Source of the DNA: Lentzea pudingi
GTDB taxonomy: Bacteria > Actinomycetota > Actinomycetes > Mycobacteriales > Pseudonocardiaceae
Assembly (NCBI RefSeq): GCF_014646255.1
Contig: NZ_BMNC01000005.1
Location: 523,446-587,445, forward strand
DNA length: 64,000 nt
Reading direction: 5' to 3'
The notes under the pieces were generated by a model. That model was not told the origin of the DNA. It did not search any database and saw only the letters and a list, made by a program, of their open reading frames with translations. The translations under genes were made by a program, and so were the position numbers. Positions 1 to 8,335 of the stretch are shown piece by piece (position 1 is the first letter of the stretch; every line of letters starts with the position of its first letter).

Positions 1-313
1 GGTCACCTGGGACACGCGCGCCGAGGAGAGCTGGGCCGTCGGCTCCCGCAAGGCCAACTGCAAGATCGGCGCGGTCCCCCAGGGCACCAACCTGGTGGCG
101 TGGGAGGGCTCGGTCCGCAACCCGAACGGCGCCCCGCTGACCACCGCGAACCCGCCGCAGACCACCTCGGTCAGGGCCCAGGACGAGCCGACCGGCGCGC
201 CGCTGCACTCCGAGTCGGGCAAGCCGCCGTCGGAGTCCGGCAAGCCCTCCGACTCCGGGCAGCCCGACAAGCCGTCCTCCAGTGCCCCCACCACGACGTC
301 CGAGAACCGATGA
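1..313 (+). CDS. Septum-formation-type protein, C-terminal part (partial)
   Basis: The reading frame is open from base 2 and ends with TGA at 311-313; the start lies outside the window. The visible about 103 residues begin with a W- and C-containing segment (SWAVGSRKANCKIG, then NLVAWEGSVRN) resembling the end of the actinobacterial septum-formation domain. That domain is normally extracytoplasmic behind a membrane segment. The last about 45 residues are a low-complexity S/P/G/K tail with the repeated unit SESGKP/SDSGQP. The stop overlaps the ATG of the next gene (ATGA), suggesting co-translation. The family call rests on a short fragment. Confidence 0.5.
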   Translation, partial: VTWDTRAEESWAVGSRKANCKIGAVPQGTNLVAWEGSVRNPNGAPLTTANPPQTTSVRAQDEPTGAPLHSESGKPPSESGKPSDSGQPDKPSSSAPTTTSENR

Positions 314-660
314 CCGTCGAGATGACCAGGGCTCGCTTCGACGAGCTGGTCGAAGAGGCGCTCGACCTGGTCCCGCCCGACTTCATGCACGCGATGAACA
401 ACGTCGTGGTGCTGGTCGAGGACCGCAACCCCGACGAGCCGTCACTGCTCGGGCTCTACCAGGGCATCGCGCTGACCGAGCGCAACTCCGACTACGGCGG
501 CTCGCTGCCCGACCACATCTTCATCTACCGCGAGGCGATCCTCGACATCTGCCACACCGAGGAGGACGTGGTGGAGGAGGTCATCATCACGGTGGTGCAC
601 GAGATCGCGCACCACTTCGGGGTGGACGACGCCAGGCTGCACGAGCTGGGCTGGGGCTGA
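310..660 (+). CDS. Zincin-like metallopeptidase family protein, 116 aa
   Basis: A small soluble protein with the zincin motif HEIAHHFG near its C-terminus (residues about 97-104). It matches the short actinobacterial metallopeptidase family that carries HExxH followed by a conserved D (here DDARLHELGWG). In this family the two histidines and a later acidic residue bind zinc; the substrate is unknown. The ATG at 310 overlaps the upstream stop by 4 bp. A longer reading frame starting at 100 in another frame is a shadow joined to this sequence. Confidence 0.8.
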   Translation: MTVEMTRARFDELVEEALDLVPPDFMHAMNNVVVLVEDRNPDEPSLLGLYQGIALTERNSDYGGSLPDHIFIYREAILDICHTEEDVVEEVIITVVHEIAHHFGVDDARLHELGWG

Positions 661-706
661 TGGCCCTGCGTGCCGAGGCCGGCCTCCCCCGCGCGGGTGA
701 GCCGGG

Positions 707-1300
707 CTAGATCTCCACGCCCGCCCACGACCGGCACACCCAGCCGTCACCCTCGGTCTCCAGCACCACGACCCCGGTGTTCGGCAGCAGGTTCTCCGCC
801 AGCTCCACCGGCACGTTCGACGCGAGCGCCAGCGCGCCCATCCGTCCCGCGCCGCCGTGGGTGACCACCATGACGGTGCCGTCGGACCGGATGGTCGAGA
901 TGGCGCCGAGGAACCGGTCCAGCACCTGCTGCCCGGTCTCGCCGCCGCCGGGGAACGCGACGTCCAGGTCGCCCTCGGCCCAGCGGATCACGGTCTCGAG
1001 GTAGGTCTGGTAGGCCTCGGTGTCGTTGCGGCCCTCGAGCGAGCCGACCTGGATCTCCTCGATGCCCTGGAGGATCTGCACGGGCAGGCCGAAGCGTTCG
1101 GCGGTCGGTGCCGCGGTCTGCTGGGCGCGCAGGCCGATGCTCGCGTGGACGGCGGTGATCTGCTCGCCCGCGAGGGTGTCGGCCAGTTCGCGGGCCTGCT
1201 TGTGGCCCAGTTCGGTGAGCGGGGGGCCCGGCATGGCCGTGTCCAGCTTGCGCTCGATGTTCGACGCCGTCTCACCGTGCCTGACCAGCAGGAGCTTCAC
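707..1300 (-). CDS. Histidine phosphatase (phosphoglycerate mutase-like), 197 aa
   Basis: Member of the histidine phosphatase superfamily. The catalytic motif LVRHGET lies at residues 5-11 (phospho-acceptor His8), and the second catalytic His sits in VVTHGGAGR near residue 146. An acidic proton-donor region is present in GSLEGRND. The GTG start overlaps the stop of pheA by 4 bp (GTGA), so the two genes are probably translated together. Members act on phosphosugars, phosphoglycerate or phospho-cofactors; substrate cannot be told. In actinomycetes a phosphatase of this type is often found just downstream of pheA. Confidence 0.85.
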   Translation of the reverse strand: MKLLLVRHGETASNIERKLDTAMPGPPLTELGHKQARELADTLAGEQITAVHASIGLRAQQTAAPTAERFGLPVQILQGIEEIQVGSLEGRNDTEAYQTYLETVIRWAEGDLDVAFPGGGETGQQVLDRFLGAISTIRSDGTVMVVTHGGAGRMGALALASNVPVELAENLLPNTGVVVLETEGDGWVCRSWAGVEI

Positions 1301-2187
1301 CCGCGCTCGCCCTTTCTGACAGCATCGACCCAGGAGGCGGCTGCGGCGAACTCGGCGTTGTGAGCCTCGACGGGCTCGTGGTCGGCCTTCGGGAAGGACC
1401 CGAGGAACCGGATCTCGCGCGAGTGTCGGTGCAGCGCGGCCAGCGCGTCACCGATCCTCGGCTCTGCGATGTGCCCCTCGACGTCGATGTAGAAGCGGTA
1501 CGTCCCCAGTTTGCCCTTCTGGGGGCGCGATTCGAGGCCGGTGAGATTGATGCCACGCAACGCCAGCTCGGTGAGCAGTTCGGACAGCACGCCGACGCGG
1601 TCCGGGGTGGTCACGACGACGCTCGTGCGGTCTGCGCCGGTCGGCTGCGGCAGCTGACCCGGACGGCGCAGCAGCAGGAACCTCGTGCGCGCGTCGGGCA
1701 CGTCCAGGACGTCCGTGGCGTACTCGTCGAGCTTGTAGTGGTGCACGGCCACAGGAGCGGTCACGGCGGCGTCGAACTCGCCGCGTTCCACGTCGGCGGC
1801 GGCCGAGGCGGTCGAGGAGGTGGCGATCGAGGTGACGCCGGGGAGCTCAGCGGCGATCCACTCGCGGACCTGGGCCAGCGCGTGCGGGTGCGAGGCGATG
1901 GTCCTGATCTCGGTGGTCCCCGGCCGGACCAGGATGCTGAACCGGACGTCCAGCACGGTCTCGGCCACGGCGACGACCGGCTCGTCGCGCACGAGGGCGT
2001 CCAGCGTCGCGGGCACGGCCCCTTCGACGGAGTTCTCGATCGGCACGCACGCGAACTCGGTGTCGCCGGCGCGCACGGCGGCGAACGCGAGCGGGATCGT
2101 CTCGACCGGGACCAGTTCCCCCTCGAACCGCATGGCTGCCTGCTCGGTGAAGGTGCCCTGTGGTCCGAAGTACGCAATGCGCGGCAT
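1297..2187 (-). CDS. pheA: Prephenate dehydratase
   Basis: Converts prephenate to phenylpyruvate in phenylalanine synthesis. The catalytic domain occupies residues about 3-180, with N-terminal IAYFGPQGTFTEQAA, the substrate-binding VPIENSVEGAV and the DARTRFLLL segment holding the conserved T-R-F. It is followed by an ACT regulatory domain (about 195-270) with LTGLESRPQKG, the Phe-binding motif (usual form ESRP) implying feedback inhibition. At 296 aa it is a monofunctional, chorismate-mutase-free enzyme of normal length. It is the first gene of a two-gene unit with the histidine phosphatase. Confidence 0.93.
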   Translation of the reverse strand: MPRIAYFGPQGTFTEQAAMRFEGELVPVETIPLAFAAVRAGDTEFACVPIENSVEGAVPATLDALVRDEPVVAVAETVLDVRFSILVRPGTTEIRTIASHPHALAQVREWIAAELPGVTSIATSSTASAAADVERGEFDAAVTAPVAVHHYKLDEYATDVLDVPDARTRFLLLRRPGQLPQPTGADRTSVVVTTPDRVGVLSELLTELALRGINLTGLESRPQKGKLGTYRFYIDVEGHIAEPRIGDALAALHRHSREIRFLGSFPKADHEPVEAHNAEFAAAASWVDAVRKGERG

Positions 2188-2286
2188 CAGGTCAGCGTAG
2201 TGCGGCGATCAGAGGCGGAAATCACGCCTGTGTCCGGCGCCAAACCTGGGTTCCGCCGGGACCGTTCGAACTGGAATGCTTGGGGC

Positions 2287-2853
2287 GTGCCCGCTCTAGC
2301 GCCTGAACTCGTGTTGTGCGCGGTCGACGAACCGATGGCGAACGCCTGGCTCGCCGTGGCTGACGGACGCACCGGCGTGACGGTGCACCGCGGGTCCGTT
2401 CTGGACATCCACGCGCAGGCCATCGTCAGCCCGGCGAACTCGCAGGGCTGGATGCGCGGTGGCATCGACGCCGTCTACGCCACGGCCTTCCCCCAGGTCG
2501 AGAACAACGTCCGCAGCGCCGTCCTCGCGCTGCACGGCGGTGAGCTCCCGGTGGGCGAGGCGCAGATCGTGGCGACCGGCGAGACCGAGCCGGCGTGGCT
2601 CATCAGCGCCCCGACGATGCGCAGGCCCGGCGAACGGCTGCCGGTCGACACCGTCCACCCCTACCTCGCCGCACGGGCCGTGCTGATGCTCTGGCTCACC
2701 GGGCGCCTGGAGGACGGCACGCCGGTGCGCGACGCCGTCCGGACCATCGCGATGCCGGGTCTGGGCACCGGGGTGGGGGGCGTCGCACCGTCCACGTGCG
2801 CCCACCAGGTCGCCGCCGCGTGGGACGAGGCGTTCAACCCGCTGCACGTGTGA
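2287..2853 (+). CDS. Macro domain-containing protein, 188 aa
   Basis: The core reads VTVHRGSVLDIHAQAIVSPA, then NSQGWMRGGIDAVYA, and later IAMPGLGTGVGG. These are the beta-strand/Asn-rich start and the Gly-rich phosphate loop of macro domains, which bind ADP-ribose or its derivatives and may remove ADP-ribose from proteins or nucleic acids. I chose GTG at 2287, just before the conserved region begins; ATG at 2335 is an alternative that would cut the first strand. The reading frame continues far upstream (to 1360) antisense to pheA, which I regard as a shadow. It stands alone, divergent from pheA. Confidence 0.8.
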   Translation: MPALAPELVLCAVDEPMANAWLAVADGRTGVTVHRGSVLDIHAQAIVSPANSQGWMRGGIDAVYATAFPQVENNVRSAVLALHGGELPVGEAQIVATGETEPAWLISAPTMRRPGERLPVDTVHPYLAARAVLMLWLTGRLEDGTPVRDAVRTIAMPGLGTGVGGVAPSTCAHQVAAAWDEAFNPLHV

Positions 2854-2859
2854 CGGAGG

Positions 2860-2916
2860 TTGTCCACAGGACTTGTGCACAACCCTGTGGACAGAGCTGT
2901 GGACACTTGTGGACTA
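2860..2916. repeat. Cluster of five DnaA-box-like 9-mers
   Basis: Within 57 bp there are TTGTCCACA (2860-2868, an exact match to the actinobacterial DnaA box), TTGTGCACA (2873-2881), and inverse-orientation TGTGGACAG (2886-2894), TGTGGACAC (2898-2906) and TGTGGACTA (2908-2916). The last overlaps the TAG stop of the acetyltransferase gene. The cluster lies between the ends of two convergent genes, so it is not promoter-like. A second cluster of the same design is at 33037-33083. Binding by DnaA is inferred from sequence only. Confidence 0.6.
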
Positions 2917-3408
2917 CTGCCGTGGCGCGACCCATCGTTCGAGGTCGACCTCGTCCGTGATGGGGATGCCGAACTCTCCGACCGCGGGGATCTCGGGCTT
3001 GAGCTTGCGCGCCTCGCGGACCGCGTCCGGTCTCAGCGCCGTGAGCTTGAACCCGCGGCGCTGGTAGAAGCGGATCGCGTCGAGGTTGTCGTTCGTGGTC
3101 GTCAGGCGCACCCGGTTGCAGCCGAGCGTGCGTGCCTGCCGAACCGCGGCGTCGACCAGCGCGGTGCCGACGCCGCGGCCCCTTCGCAGCGCGTCGATCG
3201 TCACGATCTCCAACTGGTGGTTCGCCACCGCGTAGGTCAGCAGACCCAGCACGTGCCCCTGCTTCTCCACGAGGAAGCCCGGCAGACTCGCCGGGAAGAA
3301 CACCTCACCGTGCGCGACGGAGGTGTGCGCTCCCCATAGCTCGAGAACCAGTCGGGCGACAACTATGCGATCTGCTTCCTCGACCGGTCGTACCGAGCCT
3401 TCTGCCAT
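2914..3408 (-). CDS. GNAT family N-acetyltransferase
   Basis: A single GNAT domain. The acetyl-CoA pyrophosphate-binding motif A is visible as RRGRGVGTALVDAAV (Q/RxxGxG/A type), followed by the motif-B segment AIRFYQRRGFKL with the conserved aromatic FYxRxGF. The start is ambiguous: ATG at 3408 (164 aa) already contains the full domain, while GTG at 3435 would add nine residues; neither has a clear ribosome-binding site. The substrate is unknown. It diverges from the response regulator gene 62 bp away. Its TAG stop forms part of the last DnaA-box-like motif. Confidence 0.8.
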   Translation of the reverse strand: MAEGSVRPVEEADRIVVARLVLELWGAHTSVAHGEVFFPASLPGFLVEKQGHVLGLLTYAVANHQLEIVTIDALRRGRGVGTALVDAAVRQARTLGCNRVRLTTTNDNLDAIRFYQRRGFKLTALRPDAVREARKLKPEIPAVGEFGIPITDEVDLERWVAPRQ

Positions 3409-3469
3409 GACAAGAACTGTGCCAATTCGAGTCACACTCAGGAACAGCCATTCGACGTACGGTGGATTC

Positions 3470-4087
3470 GTGCCAGTGCGCGTTCTGTTGGTTGATGATC
3501 ACGAAGTTGTGCGCAGAGGACTGCGCGAGATGCTCGACGACGAGATGGACATCTCGGTCGTCGCCGAGGCCGGTTCCGTCGACGAGGCGGTGACGCGGGC
3601 TCGGAAGACCCCGGCCGACGTGGCGGTGGTCGACGTCCAGCTGCCGGACGGCAGCGGCGTCGACCTGTGCCGGTCGTTGCGGGACCTTGGCATTCGTTGC
3701 CTCGTGCTGACCGCATTCGACGACGAAGAAGCGCTCGTCGGCGCGATCATGGCCGGGGCGTCGGGGTATCTGCTCAAGCAGGTTCGGGGTCAGGACGTCG
3801 TCACGGCCGTGCGCGAGGTCGCAGCTGGACGGTCCCTTCTGGATCCCGCGACCACAAGCCGGGTACTCGAACGGATGCGCAATCCGGCCCCGGTCGGCCT
3901 CACCGACCAGGAACAGCGCGTGCTCGAACTCATCGGTGAGGGCCTCACGAACCGCCAAATCGGTGAACGGCTCTTCCTCGCGGAGAAGACCGTCAAGAAC
4001 TACGTGACGTCCGTTCTGTCGAAACTCGGCATGGAACGGCGGACGCAAGCCGCCGCCTGGGTGGCTAAACGGGGACGGACCAGGTGA
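3470..4087 (+). CDS. DevR/DosR-like NarL-family response regulator
   Basis: Receiver domain (1-120) with VLLVDDHEVVRRGLR, phospho-acceptor Asp55 in VAVVDVQLPDGSG, switch Thr in VLTAFDD and Lys in GYLLKQV. A LuxR-type helix-turn-helix (about 143-200) includes EGLTNRQIGERLFLAEKTVK and SKLGMERRTQAA. The order and wording of these segments are very close to mycobacterial DevR/DosR, which activates the hypoxia/NO dormancy genes. GTG 3470 is chosen because the receiver begins at once. The gene is convergent with the sensor kinase and their 3' ends overlap by 23 bp, a strong hint that they are partners. Orthology to DosR is inference. Confidence 0.88.
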   Translation: MPVRVLLVDDHEVVRRGLREMLDDEMDISVVAEAGSVDEAVTRARKTPADVAVVDVQLPDGSGVDLCRSLRDLGIRCLVLTAFDDEEALVGAIMAGASGYLLKQVRGQDVVTAVREVAAGRSLLDPATTSRVLERMRNPAPVGLTDQEQRVLELIGEGLTNRQIGERLFLAEKTVKNYVTSVLSKLGMERRTQAAAWVAKRGRTR

Positions 4088-5171
4088 GCGTCGTCCCGTT
4101 CGGCGAACTCACGACGCGGAAATCGCCGCTCGCGGACTTCGCCCGTTCGGCGAGGTGCCGCAGCCCGCGCTGAGTCACGCCGGACGGGATGCCGCAGCCG
4201 TTGTCCGCGACACGCAGCAGCAGGTGCTTCTCATCGCGCCGTACGTCGATCTGGACGTGCGTCGCGCCCGAGTGCCGCACGACGTTCGACAGCGCCTCAC
4301 GCAACGCCGCCCGCGCGTCGTCGGCGTGCCTGCGCGGCACGTTCGCCAGGTCGCCGGCCACGTGCAGGCGCGGCGAGAAGCCGAGCAGCTCACCGGCCGT
4401 GCGGACCTCGGCCTTGATCGAGTCGTGCAGGTCGGCGGAGTCGGCCGGGTCGGTGTTGCGCAGCTTGCGGACGGTCGCGCGGACCTCGGCGATCGTCTCG
4501 TCGACCAGGTCGACGGCCTCCTCGATGCGGGCGCGCTGACCGGCGTCGAGCTGCTTGCCCAGCCGGCGTTGCAGCAGGTTGATCTGCACGCCGGCGCCGT
4601 AGAGCCGTTGGATGATCACGTCGTGCAGGTCGCGGGCGATCCGTTCGCGCTCCTCGTAGACCGCGACGCGCTGCCGGGCCGTGAAGCCCTCGGACAGCAC
4701 GACCGCGAGGCCCGCCTGGGCCGCGAACGCCGTCAGCACGTCCACCGTCTCCTGCGTGAACGGCGGTTTGTCCCTGCGCCGGTACACCGCCAAAGCACCG
4801 ATCTTGCGGTCCGAGGTGCCGAACGGCGCCACCGCGAACGGCCCGTACGTCCTCAGCGCGTGCGGCACGTACGGGGCGGTGCGCGGGTCGCTCGTGACGT
4901 CGTCGGCCATCACCGGGACGCCCGTGCGCGCGGCCTTGGCGGCGGCGCTGCGCGGGCTGAGCGTCGCGACGATCGGCTCACCGCTCGACGCCTCGACGGT
5001 CAGCGTGCCGTCGTCGTCCTCGGTGGCGAGCATGGCGAGGCCGAGGTCGGCGTCCGCGATCTCCGCGGCCGCCTCCACCACGAGCCGCAGCACGTTCTCC
5101 GGGTCTTCCAGCGCCGCCGACGTGATCTCGGTGGACGCGACGAGCACGCGCCGCGCCAGAGAGGGGTCCAT
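4065..5171 (-). CDS. GAF-domain sensor histidine kinase (DevS/NreB-type)
   Basis: One GAF domain (about 20-160), then HisKA_3 dimerisation/phospho-acceptor segment ERIARDLHDVIIQRLYGAG with phospho-acceptor His about 183, then an HATPase_c domain with N-box EALSNVVRHSG and G-box VADNGCGIPSG. No membrane segment, so it is cytosolic. Mycobacterial DevS/DosT have two GAF domains, the first binding haem; here only one remains and it resembles the second, so haem/oxygen sensing cannot be assumed. ATG 5171 lies 5 bp after the cydDC stop; TTG 5180 would instead overlap it by 4 bp. Either way it is the last gene of the cyd operon. Confidence 0.88.
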   Translation of the reverse strand: MDPSLARRVLVASTEITSAALEDPENVLRLVVEAAAEIADADLGLAMLATEDDDGTLTVEASSGEPIVATLSPRSAAAKAARTGVPVMADDVTSDPRTAPYVPHALRTYGPFAVAPFGTSDRKIGALAVYRRRDKPPFTQETVDVLTAFAAQAGLAVVLSEGFTARQRVAVYEERERIARDLHDVIIQRLYGAGVQINLLQRRLGKQLDAGQRARIEEAVDLVDETIAEVRATVRKLRNTDPADSADLHDSIKAEVRTAGELLGFSPRLHVAGDLANVPRRHADDARAALREALSNVVRHSGATHVQIDVRRDEKHLLLRVADNGCGIPSGVTQRGLRHLAERAKSASGDFRVVSSPNGTTLTWSVPV

Positions 5172-5176
5172 GGTCC

Positions 5177-8100
5177 TCAACGGTATGCGGGAGTGCCGAG
5201 GTCCAGCACCAGGTCCGCCCTCGCCGCCTCGTCCGGGCGGTGCGTGATGTGCAGAACGGTCCTGCCGTCCTGCCTGAGCCGCTCGAGGAGCCCGCGCGCG
5301 GTCGGCTCGTCGAGGTGCGCGGTGGGCTCGTCGAGCAGCACTACGTCCGCGTCGTGCAGCAAAGCCCGCGCCAGCGCCAGCCGTTGCGCCTCACCGCCCG
5401 ACACCTGGTCGGGCCTGATCACCGTGTCGAGCCGGTCGACCCAGTCCGGCAGGCACGCGTCGCGCAGGGCCTGGCGCAACGCCTCGTCGTCGTGCTGACC
5501 CGACATCCGCAGGTTCTCCCTCACGGTCGTGCTGACCAGCATCGGCTCCTGCGGGCACCACGTGGCGCGCGGCAGTTCGACGATCCCCCGCTCCGGCTGC
5601 AGGAAGCCCAGGAGCAGCGCGAACAGCGTCGACTTGCCACTGCCCGACGGCCCCACGACCGCGACGTGCGTACCGGGCTCGATGTTGAGGTGCAGGTCCC
5701 TCAACGTCGGTTCGGTCGCGCCGGGCCAGCGGACGTCCACGTTCTCCAGCCGGATCCGCTTGCCCCGAGGCCGTTCGGGTCGTTCCGGCGCGTCGAACTG
5801 AAGCCTTGCTGATGCCTCGCGCAACGCCCTGCGCTGCTGGGCGGCAAGCGGCAACGCGGCTAACGGCTCGGCGAGCGCGAGCGGCACCAACCCCAGCACG
5901 GGGTTGCCGGTCGTGGCGCAGACCAGGGCCGCCGCCCCGGTCGCGAGCAGCACGATCGCCGTGGCCGCACCCGTGCCAAACGCTTGCCGTCGAGTCTGCC
6001 GCGCGAGCTCGAGGTCCTCGGCGTGCAGCCGGTCCAGCAGGCGGTGGTGGGCGTCGTGCGCGATGAGGTCCGGCGCGGCGGTGAGGGCGTTGATCGTGTC
6101 GCGGGCGACCTTGCGGCGCCCCCTGGCGAGCTTCGTGCTGGCCCGCCGCTCGGTCCACACAGCTACCGCCGGTGCGGCCAAGCCTGCCGCGAGCAGCAGA
6201 CCGCCCAACGTGAGCGCCGCAGCCAGGTCGATGAACGCGAATAGGACCGTCGTCGCGACACCGGCGCCAATGGCGACGACCGGCGGCACGAGCACGCGCG
6301 GCACGAGGTCTCTCACCGTGTCGGTGTCCTCAACGAGCCGTTGCAGGCCATCACGCCGTTGAGTCCGCACGAGCCTGAGCCACAGCTCCGCGCGCAGCTT
6401 GTTCGCAAGACGGAACGTCTCGTCGTGCGTGACCAGCCGCTCGACGTACCGCAGCACGCCCTTGCTCAGCGCGAACGTCCGCACGCCCACAACCAGCACC
6501 GACAGCGTCAGGATCGGCGGCATCTCGGCGGCCCGCGCGATCAGGTGGGCGGCTAACGCGGTCAACGCGATGCCCGCCATGGCCGCGAGCACGCCCAGCG
6601 CGGCACCCTTCCACGGGATCGGCAGACGCTTCGGACGTTCCTGCACGGTCTCGTCGGTGACAGTTCGCGCGAACGTCTCGTCGTCGGTCGCCTCCTTCTC
6701 GCGGTGCGACGCGAGGACAACGGCAGCCGTGGCGCTGGCTCGCTTGATCGCTTTGTCGACTTCGCGACTTGTCACCGGGTCGAGGTGCGCGGTCGGTTCG
6801 TCGAGCAAGAGCACCGTCGCACCGTGACGCACCCTCAGCAGGGCGCGCGCGACTGCGACGCGTTGGCGTTCACCGGTCGAGAGGTCCGTGATCCGGCGGT
6901 CGAGCAGATGAACGGCCACGACGTCTTCCGCGATCTGCTCGATGTCCTCGGCGCCGGGAACCGTCAGCTCCAACTCGGCCCGGGGCGTCGCGGCGGCGAA
7001 CGCGGGCTTCTGCGGCACGTACGCGATGTCGCCGACCACGTGCGCGGTGCCGTCCGTCGGCTCCACGAAGCCGAGCAGCACTCCGAACGTTGTCGACTTT
7101 CCGGCACCGCTCGCGCCTTCAAGTCGATAAATCTCCCCTGGCCGGACGCTGAAGCTCAGGCCGTCGGGCGCGAACCCGCCTCGCCGCAGTACCCGCAGGC
7201 CGTCGACTTGGACGCTGCCGACGTGCGCGTTGCCGACGTGCGCATTGCCGATCTGCACGGCGCCGGCTTGCGCGTTGCCGACCTGCGCGTTGTCCGCAAT
7301 GTCGATTGTCGCATTGTTAACATTCCTACAATCGTACTTTCGTACAACCGCCCGGCCCTGGTGGTCAACCACGTCGGCCGCACGCCGGACTGCTTCCAGC
7401 CCACCTTCGCCCCCGCGATCAACCACCTCGGCCACGCGCCGGACCGCTTCCAGGCCGTCCTCGCTGGCGTGGTGGGCGGCACCGGCCGCGCGCAACGGCA
7501 AGTAGCACTCGGGCGCTAGGATCAGCACGACCAGTGCGGTCATCAGCGTCATGTCGCCGTGCACGAGCCGGATGCCGACGCCGACCGCGATCAGCGCAAC
7601 GCTCAACGACGCGGCGATCTCCAGCACCAGCGCTGACAGGAATGCGATCCGGAGCGTGCCCATCGTGGCCTTGCGGTGCTGCTCGCCGATCTGCTCGACC
7701 GCACTCGCCTGCTGCTTGGCGCGACCGAAGACGGTGAGCACTGGCAGAGCGCGGAGCAGTTCCATGAGTTGGGCCGACAGCAGTTCGGTGACGTCGGCGG
7801 CCTTGCGGACGCGCTTCTCGGTGTACCAGCCGATCAGCGCGGCGAAGACCGGGATCAGCGGCACGGTGACCGCGATCAGCACGGCCGACGGCCAGTCGGT
7901 GAAGAGGATCCACGCGCCGGCCAGTGGCGGCACGATCACGGCCGTGACCAGCGCGGGGAGGTAGCGGGTGAAGTAGGCGTCGAGTGCGTCGAGGCCCTTG
8001 GTCGCGAGCACCGACAGCTCGGCGGTGCCGCGTTCGGCGATCCAGCCGGGGCCGTGTTCGAACGACTTGGCCAGCAGTTGGGTCCGTAGCTCTTCCTTCG

Positions 8101-8335
8101 CGCCGGCGGCGGCACGGGCTGCGGCGCTTTCCGTGGCCCATGACAGGCCTGCGCGCGCGAGGATCGCCACGGCCAGCAGCGGTAGGCCCTCGCGGGTCGT
8201 GATCACCGACGCCAGCGCGACGGCCTGGGCGACGAGCGCCAGGGAGTTGAGGAACGCCAGCGCGCCCACCCCGACGAGGGCGCGCCTGGCGTTCCTGGAG
8301 AGCTGGGGCAGAGCTCCCAGCGGGCCTCGCTTCAT
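5177..8335 (-). CDS. cydDC: Fused heterodimeric ABC exporter CydDC, 1052 aa
   Basis: Exports thiols (glutathione/cysteine or, in actinomycetes, perhaps another reductant) needed for assembly of cytochrome bd. It is one chain with two TMD-NBD halves. The first NBD has Walker A GASGAGKST, signature LSTGERQR and Walker B VLLLDEPTAHLD; the second has GPSGSGKST, signature VSGGEAQR and VVLLDEPTAHLD. Fusion of CydD and CydC is usual in actinobacteria. The ATG at 8335 shares one base with the cydB stop (TGATG). Between the first TMD and its NBD is an odd linker with two 18-residue repeats, a low-GC stretch and six pentapeptides. A longer reading frame running upstream to 9640 is an artefact of readthrough antisense/out of frame to cydB and cydA. 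Confidence 0.93.
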   Translation of the reverse strand: MKRGPLGALPQLSRNARRALVGVGALAFLNSLALVAQAVALASVITTREGLPLLAVAILARAGLSWATESAAARAAAGAKEELRTQLLAKSFEHGPGWIAERGTAELSVLATKGLDALDAYFTRYLPALVTAVIVPPLAGAWILFTDWPSAVLIAVTVPLIPVFAALIGWYTEKRVRKAADVTELLSAQLMELLRALPVLTVFGRAKQQASAVEQIGEQHRKATMGTLRIAFLSALVLEIAASLSVALIAVGVGIRLVHGDMTLMTALVVLILAPECYLPLRAAGAAHHASEDGLEAVRRVAEVVDRGGEGGLEAVRRAADVVDHQGRAVVRKYDCRNVNNATIDIADNAQVGNAQAGAVQIGNAHVGNAHVGSVQVDGLRVLRRGGFAPDGLSFSVRPGEIYRLEGASGAGKSTTFGVLLGFVEPTDGTAHVVGDIAYVPQKPAFAAATPRAELELTVPGAEDIEQIAEDVVAVHLLDRRITDLSTGERQRVAVARALLRVRHGATVLLLDEPTAHLDPVTSREVDKAIKRASATAAVVLASHREKEATDDETFARTVTDETVQERPKRLPIPWKGAALGVLAAMAGIALTALAAHLIARAAEMPPILTLSVLVVGVRTFALSKGVLRYVERLVTHDETFRLANKLRAELWLRLVRTQRRDGLQRLVEDTDTVRDLVPRVLVPPVVAIGAGVATTVLFAFIDLAAALTLGGLLLAAGLAAPAVAVWTERRASTKLARGRRKVARDTINALTAAPDLIAHDAHHRLLDRLHAEDLELARQTRRQAFGTGAATAIVLLATGAAALVCATTGNPVLGLVPLALAEPLAALPLAAQQRRALREASARLQFDAPERPERPRGKRIRLENVDVRWPGATEPTLRDLHLNIEPGTHVAVVGPSGSGKSTLFALLLGFLQPERGIVELPRATWCPQEPMLVSTTVRENLRMSGQHDDEALRQALRDACLPDWVDRLDTVIRPDQVSGGEAQRLALARALLHDADVVLLDEPTAHLDEPTARGLLERLRQDGRTVLHITHRPDEAARADLVLDLGTPAYR
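7205..7294. repeat. Six tandem 15-bp units inside cydDC
   Basis: Units of exactly 15 bp start at 7205, 7220, 7235, 7250, 7265 and 7280, each a variant of GACGTGCGCGTTGCC. In the cydDC frame they encode pentapeptides of the form NAxVG (NAQVG, NAQAG, AVQIG, NAHVG, NAHVG, SVQVD). Read on the opposite strand they encode ADVRV/ADLRV, the classic A(D/N)Lxx pentapeptide-repeat pattern, but that strand has no recognisable gene. The array lies in the linker just before the first nucleotide-binding domain. It looks like a slippage-expanded array. Confidence 0.85.
7303..7334. repeat. Low-GC 32-bp imperfect palindrome inside cydDC
   Basis: The 32-bp stretch is symmetric around GTTAAC with 13 of 16 arm positions paired; its outer arms are CGATTGT and ACAATCG. 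It is followed directly by GTACTTTCGTAC (7334-7345). This block is about one-third GC in a gene that is otherwise about 70% GC, and it encodes the atypical residues NVNNATIDIADN. It resembles a small inserted palindromic element or a binding site within the linker. Confidence 0.6.
7365..7472. repeat. Two tandem 54-bp units inside cydDC
   Basis: Copies at 7365-7418 and 7419-7472 begin TCAACCACGTCGGCC and TCAACCACCTCGGCC. They encode two 18-residue helices, EDGLEAVRRVAEVVDRGG and EGGLEAVRRAADVVDHQG. This duplicates the segment that joins the first membrane domain to its ATPase domain. Together with the 15-bp array and the palindrome it lengthens the linker by about 70 residues. Confidence 0.8.

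Noticed and set aside
1360..2286. Upstream extension of the macro-domain gene
   Set aside because: Antisense to pheA and without domain content; GTG 2287 is next to the domain.
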